This document shows positions 8,263-15,604 of a DNA stretch of 64,000 nucleotides, in pieces (position 1 is the stretch's first letter; each line of letters starts with the position of its first letter). The notes under the pieces are model-generated. The model was not told the origin of the DNA, made no database searches, and saw only the letters and a program-made list of their open reading frames with translations. This DNA comes from Bacillus sp. BGMRC 2118 (GTDB lineage Bacteria; Bacillota; Bacilli; Bacillales; SA4). The position numbers and the translations under genes were made by a program. The DNA lies in NCBI GenBank assembly GCA_008364785.1, contig VTTJ01000001.1, positions 186,001 to 250,000 of the forward strand. The letters run 5' to 3'.

Positions 8263-8532
8263 TTGGAACAATTAATAGGAATGGAGTTTTCAGCTTATGT
8301 CGCACTTGCAGTCGTTTTATTTGCAATTAGACAAGCAACCGGAATTCATAACAGATATATACCGATTACAGCCATTATTCTTGGAATTGCATTTTCTATG
8401 TTTGAAACAGGCACATTTACGTTTGACGTCATGATGAAGGGAATACAATATGCCCTATATGGCATTGGTACTGTAGCCTCAATCAAGTATGCATTAACTA
8501 AAACCGAACAACCAGAAGATAGGAAGAAATAA
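8263..8532 (+). CDS. Holin-like small membrane protein
   Basis: 89 residues with about three hydrophobic segments and a charged C-terminus (TEQPEDRKK), starting at a TTG preceded by a strong AAGGAGGGG site. The central NRYIPITAIILGIAFSMF and the overall size resemble small phage-type holins often found free in Bacillus chromosomes. No endolysin or other phage gene is nearby, so it may be a domesticated gene rather than prophage. Its transcript probably ends in the repeat R3 hairpin. Confidence 0.5.
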   Translation: MEQLIGMEFSAYVALAVVLFAIRQATGIHNRYIPITAIILGIAFSMFETGTFTFDVMMKGIQYALYGIGTVASIKYALTKTEQPEDRKK

Positions 8533-8533
8533 A

Positions 8534-8573
8534 TCGACAAAAACCGGGAAGTGCCTGGCACCCGGTTTTTTTT
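8534..8573 (+). repeat. GTGCCTGGCAC repeat copy R3, also forming a terminator
   Basis: TCGACA, then AAACCGGG, GTGCCTGGCAC (8551-8561), CCCGGTTT and eight Ts. The outer AACCGGG/CCCGGTT stem plus the T run is a good intrinsic terminator for the holin-like gene. Confidence 0.75.
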
Positions 8574-8574
8574 C

Positions 8575-8602
8575 TTGCATTATTGGCAAACGATGGTATG
8601 AT
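8575..8602 (+). promoter_or_regulatory. Putative promoter of the PadR operon
   Basis: TTGCAT at 8575-8580 and TATGAT at 8597-8602 are 16 bp apart. The expected transcription start falls next to the palindrome at 8612-8630. Confidence 0.5.
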
Positions 8603-8611
8603 GGTTTTAAG

Positions 8612-8630
8612 TACCTCATATTTCTAGGTA
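8612..8630. promoter_or_regulatory. Putative PadR operator 1
   Basis: The 19-bp imperfect palindrome TACCTCATATTTCTAGGTA shares 13 of 19 positions with the site at 9618-9636, in front of the third gene of the same module. It lies just after the promoter, where bound repressor would block transcription. Confidence 0.5.
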
Positions 8631-8641
8631 GGTGATATAGA

Positions 8642-8965
8642 ATGTTTGATCGTGAATTAGTAAAAGGAAGTACGTCTTTAATATTGCTGCAGCTGTTAAA
8701 TGAAAAGGAAATGTACGGCTATCAGTTAGTGAAAGAAATGGAAGCGAAGAGTGGAAATGCCCTTCAAGTAAAGGAAGGCACGTTATATCCTGCGTTACAT
8801 AAGCTTGAACAAAAAGGTTATGTAGAGGCTTATTGGCAGGAGCAAGAGAAAGGTCCCGCTCGTAAATATTATCGTATTACAGATGAAGGCCGAGATATTC
8901 TCACTCATAAAACAAAAGAGTGGAATTCGTTCGTAAATATGATTCAAGGCTTTATTGGGAGATAA
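8642..8965 (+). CDS. PadR family transcriptional regulator
   Basis: 107 residues. The PadR winged helix is clear: [20 protein letters not shown], then [18 protein letters not shown] and the wing [14 protein letters not shown]. PadR proteins are usually repressors released by a small ligand or phenolic compound. The gene is the first of a module with DUF1700 and DUF4173 membrane proteins, a common Firmicutes arrangement in which the regulator controls its neighbours. AGGTGAT precedes the ATG. Confidence 0.9.
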   Translation: MFDRELVKGSTSLILLQLLNEKEMYGYQLVKEMEAKSGNALQVKEGTLYPALHKLEQKGYVEAYWQEQEKGPARKYYRITDEGRDILTHKTKEWNSFVNMIQGFIGR

Positions 8966-8978
8966 GGTGATGACTCGT

Positions 8979-9593
8979 ATGACAAAAGAGACATTTTTAA
9001 AGGAGCTCAAAGCTCAGTTACCTATGAACGTAAACAAAGAAGATATAATACGTGAATGGGAATTACATATTTACGATGCCGTATCTGAGTTGGATTGCTC
9101 CGAAGAAGAAGTAATTGAAAATTTAGGAGACCCAAAGGAAATTGCCGAGGCATATGGATACAACACGCCTGTTCAAAAAAACTGGGTTGTTCCGTTTTAT
9201 ATTGGCTGCAATGCATTGTTTTATATTGCTGGTTCATTAATTACACTTGCTTACCATACAACAGAGCATCCAATTGTTGAATCCATTTGGAATACATTAA
9301 TAGGGTATGCACCTGCCATTATTGGAGGTTATTTATTATTTTGGATTTTCCTAGGCTTTGAAATAGGAAGAACTTATGGAGTAAGAGGGAGCAGAGTGTT
9401 GAGCAAAACCGTGTTGATTAGCATGCTGCCGAATATTATTTTGATGATGCTCACTCTTTATAAATGGATTCCAATTGAACTGTTTGAAACACTACTCACA
9501 CCTATGTTTGTGCTAATTTGTGTGGTGTTAAATTTTTTATTATATCCCATTTGCCGTATTGCGTACCGTGTGGGAATATCCCGCTCATTATAG
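8979..9593 (+). CDS. DUF1700 membrane protein
   Basis: 204 residues. The N-terminal soluble part (MTKETFLKELKAQLP and WELHIYDAVSE) is the DUF1700 helical domain, containing the GDPKEIAEAY motif, followed by about four membrane helices from residue 75 on. DUF1700 proteins regularly follow a PadR gene and may act as its membrane partner. An in-frame TTG at 8955 overlaps the PadR stop, but the ATG at 8979 has the ribosome site AAGGTG correctly spaced and matches the family N-terminus. Confidence 0.8.
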   Translation: MTKETFLKELKAQLPMNVNKEDIIREWELHIYDAVSELDCSEEEVIENLGDPKEIAEAYGYNTPVQKNWVVPFYIGCNALFYIAGSLITLAYHTTEHPIVESIWNTLIGYAPAIIGGYLLFWIFLGFEIGRTYGVRGSRVLSKTVLISMLPNIILMMLTLYKWIPIELFETLLTPMFVLICVVLNFLLYPICRIAYRVGISRSL

Positions 9594-9617
9594 GGGGAAT
9601 TCCTTTTTTCATCTATA

Positions 9618-9636
9618 TACCTAGAATAACTATGTA
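9618..9636. promoter_or_regulatory. Putative PadR operator 2
   Basis: TACCTAGAATAACTATGTA is a 19-bp imperfect palindrome matching the site at 8612-8630, and it overlaps a TATAAT at 9635-9640. It suggests the DUF4173 gene has its own promoter under the same regulator. Confidence 0.5.
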
Positions 9637-9654
9637 TAATTAGGAGTGAATGAA

Positions 9655-11115
9655 ATGGAAACGATATTTTTGCAGAAACGAACGTTATCATTATTTCTAC
9701 TGTGTCTTTTAAGTGGGTTTATGTTTCATTATTTTTTTTACGGAAAAGCAATGGGCATCTCTGTTCTTGTATTTACACTTTTACTATATACTGTCTTTTT
9801 TACTCATAACAAAGAGGTGCTAACATCACAACGAAAATTAAGTTGGTTTTTCTTACTCGTCATCCTTTTACTGGCTGGTACATACGGTATTTTTACAAAT
9901 GAAGTGTTTCGATTTTTTAATATTGTCGTGTTGCCATTATTATTTTTGTATCATACATTTCTCTTAAAAAAGGGCATTCCAGGAGAGTGGGCGAAGCCGG
10001 TCATGATAACACGACTTGGTAATGCTATTGGCGATATGATTGGGATTTTCTTTCAATCTTTTTCACTGATTGGTTTGCTAATGAAAAAGAGGATGGATCA
10101 ACAAAGATATGAGGTTGGACGAAGAGTATTAATCGGAATCGTCATCTCTACACCGATTCTGTTTTTTGTTACATTTTTACTTATGTCATCCGATGTGAAT
10201 TTTTCAAATATGATGTACCGTATTCCAAATTGGTTTATTTCATTATCACCTTGGGAAGCGATTTTTCAAATTGTATTAGTGGCTGGAGTGACTCTAGTTT
10301 TATTTAGTTACTTATTATCATTAAACATTAAAACGAAACTTGATGAATATGCAGAAGAGTCAGAAATCAAACAACCGTTCGATGTCATTATCGTTGGCAC
10401 GGTATTAATTTTAATAAATCTTGTCTATCTTTTATATGCTTATAGTCAATTTACTTACTTCTTCAATCTTGACCCGGCAAGCAGCACGACAACTTACTCA
10501 TATGCAACTTACGCTCGAAAAGGTTTTGCTGAACTGACTGTTGTATCCATCATAAACTTTACAATCTTGTTAGTCGTTTTACACTATACAAATCTAAAGG
10601 GTAATGTATCTAAACTGTTCATTAAATGCCTATTATCGCTATTAGTCGGTTTTTCGGGTTTTATGCTTTTTTCTGCTTATCATAAACTATCCTTATATGA
10701 GCAGGCTTACGGATTTACGTATTCGAGAATTTTCGCTCATTCATTTATGATTCTATTATTCATCATGCTTTTTATTGCATTCATCCGAGTCTGGTCAAAA
10801 AAAATAGCTCTTCTTAAAACGTACGTCGTTTTAGGAGTAAGTTATTATGTTGTTTTAAATTATATGAATATCGACATGATCATTGCTGAAAACAATATGA
10901 ACTGGTATCAAGAAACAGGAAAGATTGATTCCTTGTATATGGAAGTGTTATCTGATGATGTTATTCCTTATCTCGTACAACTTGAATCAGAAACCGGCTA
11001 CAATTCGGAATATATACAAGAACGAAAGGATAAACTCCTCCGGGGAAACCAATCGTGGACAGAGTGGAATTGGTCTCAGCATAAAGCGAGATTGTACTTA
11101 ATGAACAGGGAGTAG
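9655..11115 (+). CDS. DUF4173 polytopic membrane protein
   Basis: 486 residues with about 11-12 hydrophobic helices. The family hallmarks are the segment YATYARKGFAEL near residue 285 and the C-terminal YEQAYGFTYSRI and LNYMNIDMIIAENNM. Function is unknown. A GTG at 9646 is in frame but lies inside the Shine-Dalgarno TAGGAG used by the ATG at 9655. It is the third gene of the PadR module, with a putative operator just upstream. Confidence 0.8.
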   Translation: METIFLQKRTLSLFLLCLLSGFMFHYFFYGKAMGISVLVFTLLLYTVFFTHNKEVLTSQRKLSWFFLLVILLLAGTYGIFTNEVFRFFNIVVLPLLFLYHTFLLKKGIPGEWAKPVMITRLGNAIGDMIGIFFQSFSLIGLLMKKRMDQQRYEVGRRVLIGIVISTPILFFVTFLLMSSDVNFSNMMYRIPNWFISLSPWEAIFQIVLVAGVTLVLFSYLLSLNIKTKLDEYAEESEIKQPFDVIIVGTVLILINLVYLLYAYSQFTYFFNLDPASSTTTYSYATYARKGFAELTVVSIINFTILLVVLHYTNLKGNVSKLFIKCLLSLLVGFSGFMLFSAYHKLSLYEQAYGFTYSRIFAHSFMILLFIMLFIAFIRVWSKKIALLKTYVVLGVSYYVVLNYMNIDMIIAENNMNWYQETGKIDSLYMEVLSDDVIPYLVQLESETGYNSEYIQERKDKLLRGNQSWTEWNWSQHKARLYLMNRE

Positions 11116-11138
11116 TACTTTATACTCCCTGTTTTCGT
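11104..11138. terminator. Bidirectional terminator between convergent genes
   Basis: The 11-bp stem AACAGGGAGTA/TACTCCCTGTT overlaps the last codons of the DUF4173 gene and the stop of the converging small gene. Confidence 0.8.
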
Positions 11139-11305
11139 TTCATCAAAGTATAAAAGACAATGGTCCCACCAAATAAAAACATGACCATGATGATAAAGAT
11201 TAAGATACCAATTTCATCAATCATGGTTGCTAAGAAAACCGTTAATACAAGATCAGTGAGAAGTCCTACAAGCAAAATGATACGAGGATTTGTTAGAAAC
11301 ATCAT
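11120..11305 (-). CDS. Small two-helix membrane protein, unknown
   Basis: 61 residues with two hydrophobic helices (about 8-27 and 31-53) and a basic KRKQ C-terminus. GAAGGTGAA precedes two adjacent ATG codons. No family is recognised. It converges on the DUF4173 gene, sharing a terminator, so it is not part of the PadR operon. Confidence 0.5.
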   Translation of the reverse strand: MMFLTNPRIILLVGLLTDLVLTVFLATMIDEIGILIFIIMVMFLFGGTIVFYTLMKRKQGV

Positions 11306-11379
11306 TTCACCTTCTCTTTTTATTTAATATTTTGGCTAATAGATATTTTTCTTATACTGGCATGCAACCTATAATAATG

Positions 11380-11409
11380 TTGACAAAAACATCACACTGT
11401 GAATATACT
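11380..11409 (+). promoter_or_regulatory. Promoter of the VmlR-like gene
   Basis: A perfect TTGACA at 11380-11385 and TATACT at 11404-11409 with an 18-bp spacer, about 270 bp upstream of the structural gene. Confidence 0.7.
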
Positions 11410-11447
11410 AGTAACAAATAAATGAAAGAAAGGATGATTTTGGGAAA

Positions 11448-11459
11448 ATGAAGTTCTAA
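11448..11459 (+). CDS. Three-codon upstream ORF (Met-Lys-Phe)
   Basis: ATG AAG TTC TAA follows AAAGGATG and GGGAAA. Such minimal ORFs serve as ribosome-stalling sensors in antibiotic-responsive leaders. Its expression is not proven, and an overlapping five-codon ORF begins at 11434 with poorer spacing. Confidence 0.4.
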   Translation: MKF

Positions 11460-11609
11460 TTCTATTTACCTAAGATGAGTTTCATAGCAAGATGAAGCAT
11501 ACTTAGAGAATAGGATTAGTCTGTCCATTTTTCCATACTCCTTTATAAAACAATGATGTCATGCTTTACTTGTGACGCTTTTGTTTCTATTGTTGTATGT
11601 ATCAGACTA

Positions 11610-11639
11610 AACCTCTCTAGGTGAACTAGGGGGGTTTTT
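11610..11639 (+). terminator. Conditional terminator in the VmlR-like leader
   Basis: AACCTCTCTAG (11610-11620), loop GTGAA, CTAGGGGGGTT (11626-11636; two G-U pairs), then TTTTT. It lies 38 bp before the ABC-F start, so it would block the gene unless read through. Confidence 0.8.
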
Positions 11640-11642
11640 ATT

Positions 11643-11681
11643 ATGAAAAAACCTCCACAACCACAAGAGGTGATAGTATGA
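11643..11681 (+). CDS. Putative 12-residue leader peptide coupled to the ABC-F gene
   Basis: ATG at 11643 encodes MKKPPQPQEVIV and ends at TGA 11679-11681, overlapping the ABC-F ATG (11678-11680) in an ATGA junction. GGGGGG, part of the terminator stem, lies nine bases upstream and could serve as a ribosome site once the hairpin is open. The proline-rich start could slow ribosomes. Expression is inference. Confidence 0.4.
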   Translation: MKKPPQPQEVIV

Positions 11682-13378
11682 CAATAATTCGAATTAGAAA
11701 TATTGAAAAAAGCTTTGATCAAAATAAAATCATTCATAACGTTTCATTAGATATTGAAAAAGGTGAAATCATCGGTCTCGTCGGTAATAATGGAGCGGGA
11801 AAAACAACGCTTGCGAACATCATTTTCGGTTCGATTCCTCCAGACAAAGGATTTATTGAAGGAATCGATAAGGTACAAATTGGATATTTAGCTCAAAGTG
11901 TCCATTATGTGATGAATCAAAAATCCAAACATCAATTTGAAGAGGTAAGCTCAGAATTTCTTGAAAAGACAAGCGAACTAGGATTAGAAAAGGTAAATAT
12001 TTGGGAAGAAGAACGTTTTTCACACCTAAGTGGCGGTGAAAAGCTGAAGCTTGCACTCGCAGCAGTTTGGGAAACTAAACCAGACATACTAATACTGGAT
12101 GAACCAACAAACCATCTTGATGTACAAGGAGTTAGGTGGCTTGTCGAGCAGCTAGAAGCATATAAAGGAAGTGTCATAATCATTTCGCATGATCGTTATT
12201 TCTTAGATTTAACTGTTAAAAAGATTATAGAAATTGAAAATGGAAAGATTACCACGTACAAAGGGAATTACACATCTTATCGAGCGGAGAAAAAGAAACG
12301 ATACGAGAATCAACTACATCATTTTGAAACGCAGCAGAAAATGAAGGAACGAGTGGAGAGTCAGGTTTCACAGCTGCAGCAATGGGCCGGGAAAGCACAT
12401 CGTGAAATGACGAAACAAGAAGGCTTTAAAGAGTATCATGGTGTGAAAGCGAAGAAATTAGACCGCTCAATTAAATCAAAAATGAAAAGACTTGAAAAGG
12501 AGCTTGAAAAAAACAAGATTGATAAACCTACCGATGAAAAGAAAGTACAATTCCAGTTTGATAGTAATACGAAGCGTGGGAAACGTATCATTGAGGCACA
12601 AAAACTTGAAAAATCATTTCAAGATCGACATTTATTTATAGAAAGTCAGTTTTATCTTAATCATGGAGAACGAATTGGATTAGTGGGACAAAATGGGAGT
12701 GGAAAAACAACGTTACTTAAAATGATTCTTGGAGTGGAACCAATCAGTAGCGGGGAAATTTGGAAAAGCTCGTCTTTAAAGATTGCCTATTTAAGTCAAG
12801 ACATAGATGATTTACCACAAGAGAAAACACCCATCGAAGCTTTGGGTTTATCATCAAGAGAGGAAGTATTACAAGCGAGAACGATACTAGCAAACATGGG
12901 AATGGGAGCAGAATTATTAACTCAAAGAGTTCAAACATTGAGCTTAGGTGAGCGCACACGTGTTAAGCTTTGTGGCATGCTGATCAAGCCAAATGATTTA
13001 CTCATTCTCGATGAACCAACCAATCACTTAGATCTAGCAAGTCGTGAGCAATTAGAATCTACCTTACAAGAGTTTTTAGGCACAATAATCGTCATATCAC
13101 ATGATGTGTACTTTTTAAACAACTTATGTGAAAAAATGCTTGTGATTGAAGATCAACAAATTAAACGAGTTGAAATGGGATTAGAGGAATACGAAAAGCG
13201 TAAGTTCGTGTCAGAACAAGAAACCAACGTTGAAGAAGAATTATTACTTCTTGATACCGAAATTTCAGCTGTACTTGGTGAACTTAGTATGCTTACACCC
13301 GGGCATGATCGATATAAAGAATTAGATGCTCAATTTTTACAATTAACTAAAAGAAAAAGAGAATTACACAACTCTTAA
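11678..13378 (+). CDS. vmlR: VmlR-like ABC-F ribosomal protection protein
   Basis: 566 residues without membrane segments. Two ATPase domains carry Walker A motifs GNNGAGKTT (about residues 37-45) and GQNGSGKTT (about 338), signatures LSGGEK and LSLGER, and Walker B motifs ILDEPTNHLD in both. The linker with KAHREMTKQEGFKEYHGVKAKK and the C-terminal ELDAQFLQLTKRKREL closely resemble B. subtilis VmlR, which dislodges lincosamide, streptogramin A and pleuromutilin drugs from the ribosome. AGAGGTG precedes the ATG. The long leader with terminator and upstream ORFs fits drug-inducible expression. A different ABC-F subgroup cannot be excluded. Confidence 0.85.
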   Translation: MTIIRIRNIEKSFDQNKIIHNVSLDIEKGEIIGLVGNNGAGKTTLANIIFGSIPPDKGFIEGIDKVQIGYLAQSVHYVMNQKSKHQFEEVSSEFLEKTSELGLEKVNIWEEERFSHLSGGEKLKLALAAVWETKPDILILDEPTNHLDVQGVRWLVEQLEAYKGSVIIISHDRYFLDLTVKKIIEIENGKITTYKGNYTSYRAEKKKRYENQLHHFETQQKMKERVESQVSQLQQWAGKAHREMTKQEGFKEYHGVKAKKLDRSIKSKMKRLEKELEKNKIDKPTDEKKVQFQFDSNTKRGKRIIEAQKLEKSFQDRHLFIESQFYLNHGERIGLVGQNGSGKTTLLKMILGVEPISSGEIWKSSSLKIAYLSQDIDDLPQEKTPIEALGLSSREEVLQARTILANMGMGAELLTQRVQTLSLGERTRVKLCGMLIKPNDLLILDEPTNHLDLASREQLESTLQEFLGTIIVISHDVYFLNNLCEKMLVIEDQQIKRVEMGLEEYEKRKFVSEQETNVEEELLLLDTEISAVLGELSMLTPGHDRYKELDAQFLQLTKRKRELHNS

Positions 13379-13388
13379 GTCGTTAATT

Positions 13389-13418
13389 AAAAGGCTCTTC
13401 GCATAGAGTCTTTTGTTT
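13389..13418 (+). terminator. Intrinsic terminator of the VmlR-like gene
   Basis: AAAAGGCTCT pairs with AGAGTCTTTT around the loop TCGCAT, followed by a T-rich tail. Confidence 0.75.
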
Positions 13419-13471
13419 ATTTTAACTAGAAATTTATGGTAAACTAGTAAAAAAGACATCTAGGAGGACTT

Positions 13472-14104
13472 ATGATGAATTTTATGTTGAATGACATTGT
13501 TTCTACACAAGACGAGCTTCGCGCAATTCTAGGTGAACCGAGTAAGCGTGCAGAAGCAAAAGTCATACATAAGCTTGATGATCATTGTCGCATAATACTT
13601 TCACACTCTCCATTTCTAGTACTCTCTACATCAAATGAAGATGGTACATGTGATGCATCACCAAGAGGAGACGCTCCCGGCTTTGTATATGTAATTGATG
13701 ACCAACACATCGTCATTCCAGAAAGACCTGGAAATAAACGAATTGACTCGTTGCAAAACATCGTGTCAAATCCGCATGTTGGATTATTGTTTATGATTCC
13801 TGGTATGGAAGAAACACTTCGATTAAATGGAAAAGCCTATATTACTAGAAACGTAGAATTACTTAAAAAGATGGAGGCTAACCAAAAGGTTCCACAGTTA
13901 GGAATTATTGTTGAAATTGAAGAAATATATATTCATTGTGCGAAAGCACTCCTTCGTTCAAAGCTTTGGAATAGTGAAACATGGCCAAATCGTTTAGATC
14001 TACCTACAATGGCGACAATCGTTAAGGCACATGCCGAGTTAAAGGAAACAACAAATGAAATAGAAGAATCCTTACAAGAAAGCTATACGACAAGACTATA
14101 TTAA
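13472..14104 (+). CDS. PPOX-class FMN-dependent flavoprotein (MSMEG_1061-like)
   Basis: 210 residues of the pyridoxamine 5'-phosphate oxidase-like split-barrel fold. Typical parts are FLVLSTSNEDGTCDASPRGD, the loop IPERPGNKRIDSLQNI and FMIPGMEETLRLNGKA, characteristic of the subfamily of about 200 residues named after MSMEG_1061. It probably binds FMN or F420 and reduces small molecules. GGAGG precedes two adjacent ATG codons. It heads a compact run of genes (13472-16374) with small gaps or overlaps. Confidence 0.8.
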   Translation: MMNFMLNDIVSTQDELRAILGEPSKRAEAKVIHKLDDHCRIILSHSPFLVLSTSNEDGTCDASPRGDAPGFVYVIDDQHIVIPERPGNKRIDSLQNIVSNPHVGLLFMIPGMEETLRLNGKAYITRNVELLKKMEANQKVPQLGIIVEIEEIYIHCAKALLRSKLWNSETWPNRLDLPTMATIVKAHAELKETTNEIEESLQESYTTRLY

Positions 14105-14118
14105 AGAGAGTGATAGAG

Positions 14119-14604
14119 ATGGAGACAGTTACAGTAGTACCGATTGGTAAAGTGATATCTGGAAGAAAATCAATTGAAGATGACTACTGGGGAAATGTTG
14201 TTTCAATCATTGAAATCGATGAAACTCAGTATACAGAAGATGTCTTACAAGGACTTGAAGACTTTTCACATCTAGAAATCATTTTCTTTATGCACGGTGT
14301 TGATCCTTCTAAAATTGAAACGCACGCTCGTCATCCCCGGAATAATAAGACTTGGCCAAAGGTCGGAATTTTTTCGCAAAGGCCAAAAGCAAGACCAAAT
14401 CGATTAGGGTTGTCTCGTTGTAACATAGTAAAAGTAGACGGCTATCACATTACAGTGGAAGCTCTTGATGCTGTGGTCGGTACTCCCATTTTAGATATTA
14501 AGCCGTATATGAGAGAGTTTGGTCCAATTGGTGAAGTGAAACAACCAGAGTGGTCAACAGAACTTATGAACTTTTATTACATTCGAAGTGAGGAAGAATT
14601 GTGA
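14119..14604 (+). CDS. TrmO/YaeB family tRNA methyltransferase-like protein
   Basis: About 161 residues of the TrmO fold, which in E. coli methylates N6 of t6A37 in tRNA using S-adenosylmethionine. Seen are IGKVISG at the start, the conserved FSHLEIIFFMHG, GIFSQRPKARPNRLGLS and the DIKPYMREFGPI stretch. It lacks the C-terminal extension of proteobacterial TrmO, as usual in Bacillus. The ATG at 14119 has the better ribosome site; a GTG at 14110 is in frame. Its stop overlaps the next start by four bases. Confidence 0.8.
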   Translation: METVTVVPIGKVISGRKSIEDDYWGNVVSIIEIDETQYTEDVLQGLEDFSHLEIIFFMHGVDPSKIETHARHPRNNKTWPKVGIFSQRPKARPNRLGLSRCNIVKVDGYHITVEALDAVVGTPILDIKPYMREFGPIGEVKQPEWSTELMNFYYIRSEEEL

Positions 14605-15053
14605 ACAATGTGCGTATTATAAAAGTAAAAGATTTAGATGAGTGGAATTTAGATGTTCTTATAAAAGAAAGCGAACAAGAAGGGCACCGTTTTGTAACGA
14701 AGCTTGTGAGACAATACGTTTCGTTACAAAACCGCTTTGACAGGCAGGGAGAGGTTTTATATGTTGCTACTCTTAACGAGGAAGTGGTGGGTGTATGTGG
14801 TTTAAACAAAGATCCATATAATGAACAAAAAAACATTGGAAGACTACGGCACTTATATGTACTTTCTCAATTCAGAAACTTGGGTATTGCTCAAAAATTA
14901 TTGGAACAAATCAAGAAAGATTCAATATCTACTTTTTCAATTATGACATTACGTACATCTAATCCAGTAGCCGATCGTTTTTATACTCGAAATGGATTTA
15001 CAAAGGATGAACATACATATTTAGATTCTACTCATTATTATTCTATTAAGTAG
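14601..15053 (+). CDS. GNAT family N-acetyltransferase
   Basis: 150 residues, starting at a GTG that overlaps the TrmO stop (GTGA), so translation is probably coupled. RLRHLYVLSQFRNLGIAQKLLEQI is the acetyl-CoA-binding beta-4/alpha-3 region (with L where many members have a second Arg/Gly), and NPVADRFYTRNGF is the C-terminal motif. The substrate is unknown. Confidence 0.82.
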   Translation: MNNVRIIKVKDLDEWNLDVLIKESEQEGHRFVTKLVRQYVSLQNRFDRQGEVLYVATLNEEVVGVCGLNKDPYNEQKNIGRLRHLYVLSQFRNLGIAQKLLEQIKKDSISTFSIMTLRTSNPVADRFYTRNGFTKDEHTYLDSTHYYSIK

Positions 15054-15061
15054 GTGGGACG

Positions 15062-15604
15062 ATGAATTTAGTAGAGAAGGCTCGAGAATTATCAAGAAAA
15101 GCACATGAAGGTCAATCGAGAAAGCTTTCAGATGCCGATTATTTTACTCATACAGAAGGAGTTGCGAACATACTTCAAGATGCAGGTTTACCTGATGAGG
15201 TAGTAGCAGCTGGTTATTTACATGATACGGTTGAAGATACAAATGTGACAGTAGCAGAAATTAAAGAGCGATTCGGAGAAGTAGTGGCGGTTATTGTTCA
15301 AGGGAACACAGAGGATAAAACGAAATCATGGGAAGAACGAAAGGAACACACGATTCAAGAGCTAAAAACAGCTTCCTTTGAAATAAAATGTCTGGTCGCT
15401 GCGGATAAACTCGATAACTTACGTAGTTTAATTCAAGATTCAAATGGAAGAACAGACGACATATGGAGTTATTTTAAACGCGGGAAAGAAAAACAGGCAT
15501 GGTACTACAAAGGTGTGGCAGATGCTTTAATTGAAAATGTCGATCGTGAAATACCCGCTTTCTTCTATGACTATCAAAAACTCGTGTATGAATTTTTCGG
15601 ATGA
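15062..15604 (+). CDS. HD-domain protein, small alarmone hydrolase-like (MESH1/SpoT hydrolase fold)
   Basis: 180 residues. The metal-binding residues of the RelA/SpoT hydrolase domain are all visible: FTHTEGVANIL, the HD pair in YLHDTVEDT, and AADKLDNLRSL, with the intervening ERFGEVVAVIVQGNTED. The length equals that of stand-alone small alarmone hydrolases, which remove pyrophosphate from (p)ppGpp. The same window carries a ppGpp synthetase (36594-37244). The start lies eight bases after the GNAT stop, and the 3' end overlaps the CPBP gene by ATGA. Confidence 0.75.
   Translation: MNLVEKARELSRKAHEGQSRKLSDADYFTHTEGVANILQDAGLPDEVVAAGYLHDTVEDTNVTVAEIKERFGEVVAVIVQGNTEDKTKSWEERKEHTIQELKTASFEIKCLVAADKLDNLRSLIQDSNGRTDDIWSYFKRGKEKQAWYYKGVADALIENVDREIPAFFYDYQKLVYEFFG

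Larger units (their letters stand above)
11416..11677 (+). promoter_or_regulatory. Attenuator leader of the VmlR-like gene
   Basis: A leader of about 260 nt lies between the promoter and the ABC-F start. In order it holds a three-codon ORF (11448-11459), a region with AGTCTG and its complement CAGACT about 80 nt later, which could form an antiterminator, the terminator at 11610-11639, and a 12-codon ORF touching the structural gene. This is the known arrangement for antibiotic-inducible ABC-F genes, where a stalled leader ribosome prevents termination. The pairing scheme is inferred by eye. Confidence 0.7.

Noticed and set aside
8263..8532. A possible prophage signalled by the holin-like gene
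   Set aside because: No endolysin, integrase, structural or attachment-site sequence is nearby; a lone holin-like gene is not evidence for a prophage.
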